Assembly (NCBI GenBank): GCA_038240295.1
Contig: JBBSDW010000066.1
Span: forward strand, 1-16,935
Length of the DNA: 16,935 bases
DNA from: JABDDM01 sp038240295
GTDB lineage: Bacteria > Bacteroidota > Ignavibacteria > Palsa-1295
Reading direction: 5' to 3'
A model generated the notes under the pieces. The model was not told where the DNA came from, did not search any database, and saw only the letters and a program-made list of their open reading frames with translations. Below, one piece after another: positions 7,752-15,425 of this stretch (its first letter is position 1; each line of letters opens with the position of its first letter). The position numbers and the translations under genes are program-made.

Positions 7752-7789
7752 TGGTTCGGTGACGAATAGGGTCTCTTTTGGGCAGACGC

Positions 7790-8025
7790 TATTTCATCTT
7801 GTGCGACAACTCCATGCGGGATAAGGAATCATGCCTGACTCCCGTGCTGTTGGCCATAGTTCACAGTGCCCAACGCGGCACAAAAGCTCGAGTCAACTCA
7901 ACCGATCGTCCTGATTAGCCACGCCTTACTATATAGCGGTACATCCCGAACGCCAGATCGGATGCTTTTACGAGCATTGATCGTCACGTGTTCGCTCGTC
8001 CTTTTTTTCGGTTCGAACGCTCGAG
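7790..8025 (+). repeat. Leader plus signal-peptide duplication, copy B
   Basis: This is the partner of copy A, located immediately upstream of the intact T9SS cargo gene and covering its signal peptide. The most conserved part runs from about 7903 (ATCGTCCTGAT) to 7983 and includes CTATATAG, GTACATCCCGAACGCC and the start codon at 7962. This supports a shared promoter and translation-start region. Confidence 0.88.
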
Positions 8026-10457
8026 CTGCGACACGGACGACTGCAGCCTCGGGCAAGTGGAGCGATCAAACTGTGTGGAACGGCGGCGTTGTGCCAATTG
8101 CAGGCGATGATGTTGTGATCGGACAAGGCACCGACATCGTGCTCGATCTGAGTACTCCGATCCTCACGTCCGTCAAACTTGATGGCACCCTGCATGGTGG
8201 AGTCGATACGCTTTCGGTCTCCTCGCGGTTTTTTGGCGCTGGCACGTTTGCGGCGGATTCAGGAACGGTCGCGTTCGTGACCGATAACGTGGCCGTACTC
8301 GATGCGCAGTCGATTCCGAATTATTTTAATCTCTGGTTGGGCGATCGGTCGCATTTGAGTGGCACAAGAAGGATCACTCGCGATCTTAATATTCAGCATG
8401 ACCTTACTGCTGATTTGCGAAATGTTACCGGTGCGAAGATCGAAGGAACGGGCTCGCTAACGATTGGCGGAAGTTTGATCTATGTTGGCGATTCGACTTC
8501 GTGGTCGGGAAGGATCGTGATGAACGATCAGAATGGGGTAAGGCTATCGCGCCTTCGAATCGCACCGCCATCGGGACCCGCGTTCCTGGGACCCTTTCTT
8601 TTTCCACAGATCACGATCGACAAACCCGACTCGACCTATATCGTAGAATTCGGATTTACCGACTCCTCGCTTTTTAAGAATCCAGCCCTCGATAGTCTGA
8701 TCGGCGACACGCTCTATATTGGTACCAAATCGTTATTAGCCGATACGGCGATCATCGTCAAGAGTGGTACGCTTGATGCAGGCCGTGGAATATTCAGTTG
8801 CGCCGGAAGTGCGAAGAGCGATGTTGCGGGGCCTTTTATTCAGATAGCTTCAGGCGCGAGGTTTCGAACGGGCCGAGTCATTCTGCCGGGAAAACGCGCA
8901 CCCTTCGATTCGACGATCGCGCCCTATATCATAGCCGATACCCATAGCACGTTCGAATATTACGGCAATGGGCTGCGAGGCTACGTCGACGTGAGCTACC
9001 AGACGAGCACGCTCGTTGGAGGGCGTTACGGAAATCTTTGGATCTCGAACGGCACTGCTGCGGGCTTCACGTTCGATACCGTTCACGTTGCTGGTACGCT
9101 CCTAATTGAGTTTGGTGCCCTGGTCTATCCGGGACTCACAAACGGTCCGCGGAGTTTCCAGACCATCGTGATCGATGGTGACGTGATAAACGAAAATAAA
9201 GGTCAGTCGAATTCGACAGGTGCCGGACTTGATGGCGACGGGATGAGTTCGTCCAATGATACGTGGATCTTTCGTAATCCGAATGATACATCGCACTGGA
9301 GCGGTCCATCGGAAATTTCGATTGTTGTGATTGGCCCGACGACCACACTCTCCGTACGCTTCATCGACGACACGCACTGCGATTCACTCTATGTAGTCGA
9401 TTCCCTCGACGAAGAACTTCCGCCTTGTGGAGGACACCTGATCGGAAGAGTTTTCACACGTGCGCGAAGGCTCGATTCACTAAATCACGAGAGTAATTTC
9501 GGAGGGCTGGGCCTTGGCATTCGAGCTGGATCAGGACCATATCCGGGGCTGGTTGGTGTGATGCGAACCTCCGGATATTTGCCGCCAGGGTCGTTCAATG
9601 GTAACCGCGACGGTCACACGATCAAACGCTATTTCCGCATCACTGCCCAAAACGGTCCACAACTTCAAAGTGACGACACGATCGAATTCGCATATCATTG
9701 CTTAGAACTGAATCGCGCAATCTTGGAATCGATCAACTTCTGGCGCAGCAGCAATGCTGGAGTTTCGTGGGCGATCTCAGGCATCAGCGGGATAGGAAGC
9801 GTGGCGAATAGTTTTGTGCTCGATACCGACGCTGTCGGTAGTTCGACACTCACGAATGGGTATCTGTGGGCGTTGTCGGATCAGGAAGTTGATGAAGCGC
9901 TTTCGGTGGGGCTCGAGTCGTTCACGATCGAGGATCGTGGAGGCGAGGTAGATTTAAAATGGTCGACGTTCGCCGAGGTGAAGTCCCTTGGTTTTGAAAT
10001 TACGCGACTTACTTCAACGGATACGACCACGCTGAGCTCGTGGAGTACGAATCCTGAGTTGCGCTCGACCTCCAAATATGGTGCGAAGTACAGATACGCT
10101 GACCTTAGTGCTCCAAATGGCGCGATCACCTACAGGTTATCAGAACGGAATTCTGATGGGGCAGTCCTGCAACTTGCCGACCGAACGATCACAAGGGTAC
10201 CAGGGACGCAATTTAGCGCAAGGTTGCTTAACAATCCCGTGCTGACGGGTCAGTCAGCAAAACTTCTGGTCAAAAATTCTACAGGTCCAGTTGAAGTTGA
10301 CGTTTATGATGTGACTGGCAGGTTGTTCACGTATCAGAAATTTGATAGTGCGGGCAATTTGAGCTTGCACGGTAACCTTCCTCGCGGCTTTTTTACGATT
10401 AGGGTTGTGAGTGGGTTGGATCACGCAATTATCAAGGGTGTGTCACTCGGTCAGTAG
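7962..10457 (+). CDS. T9SS type-A sorting domain-containing secreted protein
   Basis: The frame opens at a GTG at 7866, but the ATG at 7962 begins a good signal peptide (n-region MLLR, hydrophobic core to about residue 17, ending SNARA), giving 831 aa. The mature start has SGKWSDQTVWNGGVVP and GDDVVIG, the opening seen in many secreted beta-helical Bacteroidota proteins, followed by a long beta-rich region rich in Asp, Ser, Thr and Gly. Around residues 646-750 is an FN3-like module (LESFTIEDRGGEVDLKWSTF ... GFEITR ... YRLSERNSDG). The last 80 residues form the T9SS sorting domain (PVLTGQSAKLLVKN, VEVDVYDVTGRLF, LPRGFFTIRVV). It is expected to cross the outer membrane by T9SS and be anchored or released. 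The substrate or role is unknown. Confidence 0.9.
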   Translation: MLLRALIVTCSLVLFFGSNARAATRTTAASGKWSDQTVWNGGVVPIAGDDVVIGQGTDIVLDLSTPILTSVKLDGTLHGGVDTLSVSSRFFGAGTFAADSGTVAFVTDNVAVLDAQSIPNYFNLWLGDRSHLSGTRRITRDLNIQHDLTADLRNVTGAKIEGTGSLTIGGSLIYVGDSTSWSGRIVMNDQNGVRLSRLRIAPPSGPAFLGPFLFPQITIDKPDSTYIVEFGFTDSSLFKNPALDSLIGDTLYIGTKSLLADTAIIVKSGTLDAGRGIFSCAGSAKSDVAGPFIQIASGARFRTGRVILPGKRAPFDSTIAPYIIADTHSTFEYYGNGLRGYVDVSYQTSTLVGGRYGNLWISNGTAAGFTFDTVHVAGTLLIEFGALVYPGLTNGPRSFQTIVIDGDVINENKGQSNSTGAGLDGDGMSSSNDTWIFRNPNDTSHWSGPSEISIVVIGPTTTLSVRFIDDTHCDSLYVVDSLDEELPPCGGHLIGRVFTRARRLDSLNHESNFGGLGLGIRAGSGPYPGLVGVMRTSGYLPPGSFNGNRDGHTIKRYFRITAQNGPQLQSDDTIEFAYHCLELNRAILESINFWRSSNAGVSWAISGISGIGSVANSFVLDTDAVGSSTLTNGYLWALSDQEVDEALSVGLESFTIEDRGGEVDLKWSTFAEVKSLGFEITRLTSTDTTTLSSWSTNPELRSTSKYGAKYRYADLSAPNGAITYRLSERNSDGAVLQLADRTITRVPGTQFSARLLNNPVLTGQSAKLLVKNSTGPVEVDVYDVTGRLFTYQKFDSAGNLSLHGNLPRGFFTIRVVSGLDHAIIKGVSLGQ

Positions 10458-10594
10458 CCTTAACCGTGGGAATAGTAACCAACTCTTACCACCCTCGCCC
10501 ACCATTTCTGTACATTTCTTGAGTTTTCCGTTCGTTTTGCGGACAAATTGAAAAAAAGTTGGTCTTTTATGGTACTATTCGGCCAATTGCGAGT

Positions 10595-10602
10595 TATATT
10601 TG
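10595..10602 (+). promoter_or_regulatory. Possible Bacteroidota-type -7 element
   Basis: TATATTTG fits the TAnnTTTG consensus of the Bacteroidota primary sigma factor. No TTG occurs at the ideal 19-nt spacing upstream, so only the -7 half is supported. It would start a transcript about 30 nt before the first leader hairpin. Confidence 0.3.
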
Positions 10603-10631
10603 TACAAGCTACTTCAATTTAATCCTCTAAG

Positions 10632-10660
10632 TGCTTACCTCATTAGCGTGCGGGTAAGCA
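10632..10660 (+). other. Leader hairpin 1 (8-bp perfect stem)
   Basis: TGCTTACC at 10632-10639 pairs with GGTAAGCA at 10653-10660 around a 13-nt loop. No U-run follows, so it is not a typical intrinsic terminator. Confidence 0.5.
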
Positions 10661-10691
10661 AAACCAGATGATGACAGATGTCCATTGGGAC

Positions 10692-10726
10692 GACTTGAAC
10701 TTGGTGGGGACCAGGTGATGGAAGTC
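10692..10726 (+). other. Leader hairpin 2 (two-part stem with GGGG loop)
   Basis: ACTTGGT (10699-10705) pairs with ACCAGGT (10710-10716) around a GGGG loop with one G-U pair. GACTT (10692-10696) pairs with AAGTC (10722-10726) outside it across a small internal loop. A structured RNA leader is plausible. I could not match it to a known riboswitch. Confidence 0.45.
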
Positions 10727-10879
10727 CGCAGGATATCACGTGGGTCTCATTGGTTATTTTGCCACTGAAGCAGTGTGATCCATGCATGTGCGCATGAACC
10801 TTCGAACCCTTTGCCCGGAACGATGGACAGTCACGTGAGTGGATTCTATAATGTGCGGATTATAAATCGAGTGAAATTG

Positions 10880-13489
10880 ATGTTAAGCTTTTGTTTGCAC
10901 CCTCTAAGGAGAGCTGTTGCCTTTTTGTTTATTGGCATGCCATTCTTCTTCTTCGGAAGTAATGTGGATGACGTACATGCCCAAAGCAATGTTGGCATCG
11001 GTACAACAACACCTGCCGCCTCGGCTGTTCTCGACCTGACTTCGACAACACAGGGACTGCTTGTTCCGCGTATGTCGAATTATGTAGCCGGGATCTCATC
11101 TCCAGCCAACGGCTTGCTTGTCTATGATAACGTCAAGAATACGTTCTACTATTATAACAACACTGCCTGGGTGCCCTTTCTTTCAAGCGGCAGCGGCTGG
11201 GGATTGCTTGGAAACGGCGGAACGGTGGCCGGCACAAACTTTCTCGGCACAACCGACCCCATCGACTTTCGCATTCGAACCAGTAACCTCGAGCGCGTAG
11301 CAGTTACTGCTGCAGGACTTGTTGGAGTGGGCACGAATGCCCCCGCATCAAAATTAACGGTGCTCGACGGCAATCAAGCGCTCGGCACGACTGCGAATCA
11401 GTCGATTCTGACTTCTGACGCAGAAGGAATCAATATCGGCGGCTCGCTCGGACTTGGTGGTAATCGCACCGCCGCATCGCCGACGCCCTTTGCTCAGATC
11501 TCTGGACGCAAGGAAAATGCGACCTCGGGCGGAAACGAAGGATATCTTCAATTCGCAACGCTCAATGGTTCGAACGTGATGCTCGAGGGGATGCGTGTAA
11601 ACAGCTCCCAGGACGTTTCGATCGGGAGCGCACAGAGCGCAAGCGCCGCCACATCCGCGGCAAAACTTTCGATCACCCAGACGGCAACATCGACCCAGAA
11701 AGCACTTCTCGTCACTCAGAATGGCGCAGCTCTTTTTGGAAACACACAGTATGCAACATACTCGGTCGCGACGGGCGCCGGTAGCTATAACGTGGCCGGA
11801 TATTTCTCTGCCACGAACGCTCAGACCGGAAACTATGGCCTGCTCGTTGCGAACGGCAACGTTGGCGTAGGTACCATCACGCCCACGCAAAAAGTCGAAA
11901 TCGCGGGCAACACAAAGCTCGATGCGTCAGGTGGTGTCGCGTCGCAGCTCCAATTTCAGAACCCTGCAGGCACATTTAACACGACGTTCGCGGCTGGTGC
12001 ACAGACGGCAGCGATTGCATACGTACTCCCTACGGCGCAGGGTGCATCAAGCACCTATCTTCAAAACGATGGGGCAGGAAACTTGAGCTGGGCTACCGTA
12101 TCAAGTCCACCGTTGGCGAGCCTTTGGACGGTCGGTGCGGGAACGAGCTCGCTCGTAGGTCACGGACTTAATAACTATGCGTCGGGCAATTACGCGATCG
12201 TTGCCGGACAAAATGATTCTGCAACCGGCTTAAATTCCGTCGCAATTGGCGGTTACCAGAACATTTCCGGCGGCAACTATTCCGTAGTGTCAGGTGGTCA
12301 GTCGAACGTCACCACTGGCATAAATAACACCATTAGCGGAGGGATAAATAATTATACCGCAGGAAACTACGCAACTGTCGGAGGTGGCCAGAATGATAGT
12401 GCGACGAGCTTTAATGCAACAGTCAGTGGGGGGTGGAACAACGCTGCAACAAACCAGTACGCCTGCGTTGGCGGAGGACAATTGAACAAAGCCTCAGGCG
12501 TCGGATCTGCGATCGGAGGGGGTTACACGAATCATGCAAAGAATCAGTTCAGCACGATCGCCGGCGGATCGGGAAATACGACGAGTGGCGATTACAGCTT
12601 TATTGGTGGAGGTCAAAACGCGACAGCATCCGCGATGTACACCGTAGTTGGCGGGGGACTCACTTCACTGGCATCAGGAAACTATGCATCGGTGCTTGGA
12701 GGTCAATTAAACACCGCGACCGGTCCCTATAGCTCGGTACTTGGAGGACTGTCGAACCTCGTTACCTCGCTCGGCTCCTACTCAACCGTACTCGGTGGAC
12801 AATCGGATACAGTTTCAGGCAGCTGGTCACTTGCATTTGGCAACGGCGCCAACGTCTCGCAGGACGCCACGGTCGTCTTCAATCACCCATCAAGCTCGAC
12901 AAACACGCGTGTCGGGATCAGAACGAACAGCCCATCACAAGCGCTTGAAGTAAAAAATGGCAACGTGCTGCTGTCTAACAGCGGAACGGCCGATACACTC
13001 ATCTTTTCGGATCCGAATAGCGGTGTTTACTCATCCTTCGTTGCCCGCGCACAGACCAAATCCGACGGAACAAGCGCGAGCATCCAGTACACTCTTCCCG
13101 ACACACTCGCCAACGATGACGCCGAACTTGTCCAGGATTATGGTACTGGTAAAATGCGATGGAGGGCCGATCACCATTATAATATCAACACTACCACGGT
13201 AAGCGGAACCACGAACGCACTCGCTGTCCCAGCGACCGGCACTTTCTTCTTGATCAGTGGATCGGCAACCCCTATTATCAACGGAATCACGGCGAACGCC
13301 TCAATGGATGGTCGAATGATCATACTGTGCAACACAGGTGCTACCGCGATCACCATCACAAACGGTTCCGGCACCGGCACGGCCAAGATACAAAGATATT
13401 CGGGAGCAGGAAATCTTAGTTTGGTCCAGTACATGACAATGACGATCGTTTATGACGCGACGAACGGTGTCTGGCACTGCTTGTCGTAG
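10880..13489 (+). CDS. Fibre/adhesin-like surface protein with YadA-head-like repeats (fibre 1)
   Basis: The open frame begins at GTG 10775 (904 aa). I prefer ATG 10880 because it gives a signal peptide (MLSFCLHPLRR, hydrophobic FLFIGMPFFFFG, ending DDVHA) and about 869 aa. ATG 10823 is an alternative. In 904-aa numbering: NVGIGTTTP module at 72, with related VG(V/I)GT..P motifs at 183, 363 and 712. A YTLP ... NDGxGxLSW module occurs near 385-442 and again near 730-790. About 16 tandem repeats of about 15 residues (consensus GGGxNxAxGxYAxVxGG) fill 462-703. A small beta-rich C-terminal domain ends WHCLS. The repeats resemble the trimeric YadA/Hep_Hag head fold, implying a trimeric fibre. There is no T9SS domain and no YadA membrane anchor, so its route to the surface is open. 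Confidence 0.87.
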   Translation: MLSFCLHPLRRAVAFLFIGMPFFFFGSNVDDVHAQSNVGIGTTTPAASAVLDLTSTTQGLLVPRMSNYVAGISSPANGLLVYDNVKNTFYYYNNTAWVPFLSSGSGWGLLGNGGTVAGTNFLGTTDPIDFRIRTSNLERVAVTAAGLVGVGTNAPASKLTVLDGNQALGTTANQSILTSDAEGINIGGSLGLGGNRTAASPTPFAQISGRKENATSGGNEGYLQFATLNGSNVMLEGMRVNSSQDVSIGSAQSASAATSAAKLSITQTATSTQKALLVTQNGAALFGNTQYATYSVATGAGSYNVAGYFSATNAQTGNYGLLVANGNVGVGTITPTQKVEIAGNTKLDASGGVASQLQFQNPAGTFNTTFAAGAQTAAIAYVLPTAQGASSTYLQNDGAGNLSWATVSSPPLASLWTVGAGTSSLVGHGLNNYASGNYAIVAGQNDSATGLNSVAIGGYQNISGGNYSVVSGGQSNVTTGINNTISGGINNYTAGNYATVGGGQNDSATSFNATVSGGWNNAATNQYACVGGGQLNKASGVGSAIGGGYTNHAKNQFSTIAGGSGNTTSGDYSFIGGGQNATASAMYTVVGGGLTSLASGNYASVLGGQLNTATGPYSSVLGGLSNLVTSLGSYSTVLGGQSDTVSGSWSLAFGNGANVSQDATVVFNHPSSSTNTRVGIRTNSPSQALEVKNGNVLLSNSGTADTLIFSDPNSGVYSSFVARAQTKSDGTSASIQYTLPDTLANDDAELVQDYGTGKMRWRADHHYNINTTTVSGTTNALAVPATGTFFLISGSATPIINGITANASMDGRMIILCNTGATAITITNGSGTGTAKIQRYSGAGNLSLVQYMTMTIVYDATNGVWHCLS
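12158..12880 (+). repeat. Tandem ~45-bp coding repeats (YadA-head-like, ~16 units)
   Basis: Within fibre 1 about 16 degenerate units of 15 codons follow one another, for example GQSNVTTGINNTISG, GINNYTAGNYATVGG and GQLNTATGPYSSVLG. The DNA has diverged while the Gly, Asn and small/hydrophobic positions remain. This indicates selection on the beta-roll pattern rather than a recent expansion. Confidence 0.85.
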
Positions 13490-13511
13490 ACGGCGCCCTG
13501 AGAAACGTCTG

Positions 13512-13618
13512 TTTGCTTTTGCGATTTGCGTCCGAAGATACGACAACTCAGATTTATAAGTCCAGTCTGAGTTGTCTCCAAAATCGTTGAAAAGTCCGCA
13601 CTTTTCGACAAAAGCAAA
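13512..13618 (+). ncRNA. Candidate multi-branch RNA structure or complex terminator
   Basis: TTTGCTTTTG (13512-13521) is complementary to CAAAAGCAAA (13609-13618). Inside are an 11-bp perfect stem, GACAACTCAGA (13542-13552) with TCTGAGTTGTC (13566-13576), and a 10-bp stem with one G-U, GTTGAAAAGT (13586-13595) with ACTTTTCGAC (13600-13609), around loop CCGC. One base (13609) is claimed by both the outer stem and the second hairpin. A TTTTT run follows at 13623-13627. It starts 22 nt after the fibre 1 stop, so it could end that transcript, or be a separate RNA. Confidence 0.4.
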
Positions 13619-13653
13619 AACATTTTTACCCACTTTCCCTTTGGAACAATCCT

Positions 13654-13675
13654 TGCTTCTCCTTTTGGAGGAGCA
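13654..13675 (+). other. Hairpin TGCTTCTCC / GGAGGAGCA
   Basis: A nine-pair stem with one G-U pair closes a TTTT loop (13663-13666). No T-run follows. A second stem, GTTTTTC (13682-13688) with GAAAAAC (13701-13707), lies directly downstream. Confidence 0.4.
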
Positions 13676-13990
13676 TGCTGCGTTTTTCGATATTCTTAAG
13701 GAAAAACTATTAAGCCTACCTTTCACAGGGTGGGTCTGATTGAGTCAGCAGCTTCGTTTTTCAAGTTTCTCGTGCTTCTCCTAAGGGCATTATTGACTTG
13801 AAAACAGGCCTCAGTTTCACATCTGAGTCCAAGTTACGTTTACTTCTAAGAAATCACTCGCATTCCTCGGCGGTCTCCTAACCGGCGCTGGAATACATAG
13901 CTCTAAAAAATGAGTACTGATGGACTTTTCAGTGCATCGTTTGCTTCGGCAGATGCACCGACGTCATTGTTGATCGCGTTTCACAAGCGG

Positions 13991-15412
13991 ATGCGCGTAA
14001 TCTGGTTTTGTACGGCCCTGATCTTCGCTTTCATCGCGGCTCTTGCCACTTCTTTGTTCGCACAGAATAACGTTGGGATAGGCACGACGACGCCCGACGC
14101 GAGCGCGATCCTCGATCTGAGCCCACCTGCGTTCAATCAGGGTTTCCTTGTTCCACGCTTGACGACTGGTCAGCGCAACGGCATCAGCAATCCAGCCCTC
14201 AGTCTTCTCATCTTTGACAAGAGCTACAACGCTTTCTGGTATTTCGATGGGACTAACTGGGTACCATTCGGCCAGGGGTGGTCACTTACCGGAAATGCCG
14301 GTACGGTAGATGGTGTCAATTTTCTCGGTACCACCGATAACGTTGCATTCACGATCCGAGTCAATAATTTGCAAGCGGTCCGCATCGTACCGATGACCAA
14401 CAGTCCTGACATCATCATGGGCTATAGCGGCAATGCGATCACGAACGGCGTTTATGGCAGCGTGATCACGGGCGGTGGTTTTGTCGGCTCGGCGAACCAG
14501 GCGACGAACAATTACGATTTCGTTGGCGGAGGTGCAGGTAATCTCGCGGGTGATAATGGCGGCGCCTCGGGTGCCGGAAGGTTTGCGGTCATCGGCGGCG
14601 GTTCGGGCAACACAGCAAGCGGCCTTGCGAGCAGCGTCCTTGGCGGCGAGTTCCACACGGCAGCTGGCCAGTACAGTTCGATCCTCGGTGGCGAAGGCGA
14701 CCTGACCTATGCGTTCTCGCAGTCGGTGGTCGGGCAGTTCAACGACCCTGTACCGAGTGCCCCTTACGTTTGTCTATCGAACACGTTCCAGTATCCGGCA
14801 TTTATCGTCGGCGGTGGCACCGGTACTACGGGTCGATATAATTCAATGATCGTCGATTTCAGAGGCGTTTTGGAACTCGGCGAAGAGGGCCTAAACAGCA
14901 CATTCAGTGCGATACCACAGCTTAAAATTTCTGGCGCAACGTCCGGTTATGTCGGATTCAAAGCCGCAGCCGCGACGACCTCGCACAGCTACACGATGCC
15001 TCCAGCACAGGGATCAGCCAATACGGTTTTAACCAACGATGGCTCGGGCACATTGAGCTGGAGCGCAGTTGGTTCTGTTGGTGCTCAGCATTTCAGCACT
15101 ACGACACTTACGAGTTTCAGCGCCTCGCAAAATAATCTTATCCTGGACAGCACGAAGTCGATCTTTCGAATCTCGGCTTCGAGCTCCATCAATATCTCCG
15201 GCTTGGCCGATACCTCTGATGGCAGGGCGGTACTGCTTACAAATGTTGGAGCATCCATCATCACCTTCACGAACCAGGATGCAGGTTCGACCGCAGAGTA
15301 TAGGATCCTCACGGGCAATGGCAGCAATGACAAGGTAGTGGCCGATAGGTCCATCTATCTCTACTATGATGGCACTACGAAGCGGTGGCGCGTCATCAGC
15401 ACTACGCTCTAA
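13991..15412 (+). CDS. Fibre/adhesin-like surface protein, shorter paralogue (fibre 2)
   Basis: The frame has an ATG at 13910 (500 aa), but ATG 13991 directly starts a signal peptide (MRVIWFCTALIFAFIAALAT, ending SLFAQ), giving 473 aa. The mature protein opens with the same module as fibre 1: NNVGIGTTTPDASAILDL, QGFLVPRL, LLIFDKSYNAFWYFDGTNWVPF, GTVDGVNFLGTTD and FTIRVNNLQAVRI. It then has only about five YadA-head-like units (500-aa numbering about 180-280; GGGSGNTASGLASSVLGG), a SYTMPPAQG ... LTNDGSGTLSW module, and a beta-rich end (DGRAVLLTNVGASIITFTN ... YLYYDGTTKRWRV) like tail-spike tips. It is probably a paralogue arisen by local duplication. There is no T9SS sorting domain. The stop is 13 nt before the next gene, so the two are likely co-transcribed. 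Confidence 0.87.
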   Translation: MRVIWFCTALIFAFIAALATSLFAQNNVGIGTTTPDASAILDLSPPAFNQGFLVPRLTTGQRNGISNPALSLLIFDKSYNAFWYFDGTNWVPFGQGWSLTGNAGTVDGVNFLGTTDNVAFTIRVNNLQAVRIVPMTNSPDIIMGYSGNAITNGVYGSVITGGGFVGSANQATNNYDFVGGGAGNLAGDNGGASGAGRFAVIGGGSGNTASGLASSVLGGEFHTAAGQYSSILGGEGDLTYAFSQSVVGQFNDPVPSAPYVCLSNTFQYPAFIVGGGTGTTGRYNSMIVDFRGVLELGEEGLNSTFSAIPQLKISGATSGYVGFKAAAATTSHSYTMPPAQGSANTVLTNDGSGTLSWSAVGSVGAQHFSTTTLTSFSASQNNLILDSTKSIFRISASSSINISGLADTSDGRAVLLTNVGASIITFTNQDAGSTAEYRILTGNGSNDKVVADRSIYLYYDGTTKRWRVISTTL

Positions 15413-15425
15413 AAAACACAAACCC

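Larger units (their letters stand above)
10458..10879. other. Non-coding leader upstream of fibre gene 1
   Basis: No convincing gene lies here. The in-frame extension from a GTG at 10775 lacks a plausible ribosome site. The gap contains a -7-like TATATTTG at 10595-10602 and, downstream of it, two stem-loops (10632-10660 and 10692-10726). The likely layout is a promoter followed by a structured 5' leader of roughly 270 nt. Confidence 0.5.
13490..13990. other. Hairpin-rich non-coding region between the two fibre genes
   Basis: About 420 nt separate the fibre 1 stop from the first possible fibre 2 ATG (13910), or 501 nt from the preferred start. The gap shows an unusual number of inverted repeats: an outer stem at 13512/13609 enclosing two hairpins, then stems at 13654-13675, 13682-13707 and 13796-13834. 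No coding frame is convincing. Confidence 0.6.

Noticed and set aside
7866..7961. GTG 7866 as the start of the intact T9SS gene
   Set aside because: It would place 32 non-hydrophobic residues before an otherwise normal signal peptide, it has no good ribosome site, and this segment is part of the duplicated leader.
8600..8608. TTTTCCACA, fitting the loose DnaA-box pattern TTWTNCACA
   Set aside because: It is a single site inside a coding region with no cluster or AT-rich element nearby, so it does not mark an origin.
10650..10735. Cyclic-di-GMP (GEMM-type) riboswitch in the fibre 1 leader
   Set aside because: GCAAAACC and GGGACG recall parts of the consensus, but the spacing and the conserved GCAAAGCC-type segment are absent.
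10736..10743. Other CACGTG hexamers (near 10737 and 10829) as additional parS sites
   Set aside because: They share only the central hexamer and lack the outer TGTTC/GAACA bases seen at the mnmG sites.
12158..12880. CRISPR-like array because of regular ~45-bp periodicity
   Set aside because: Units are in-frame coding repeats with degenerate DNA and no identical repeat/unique spacer pattern.
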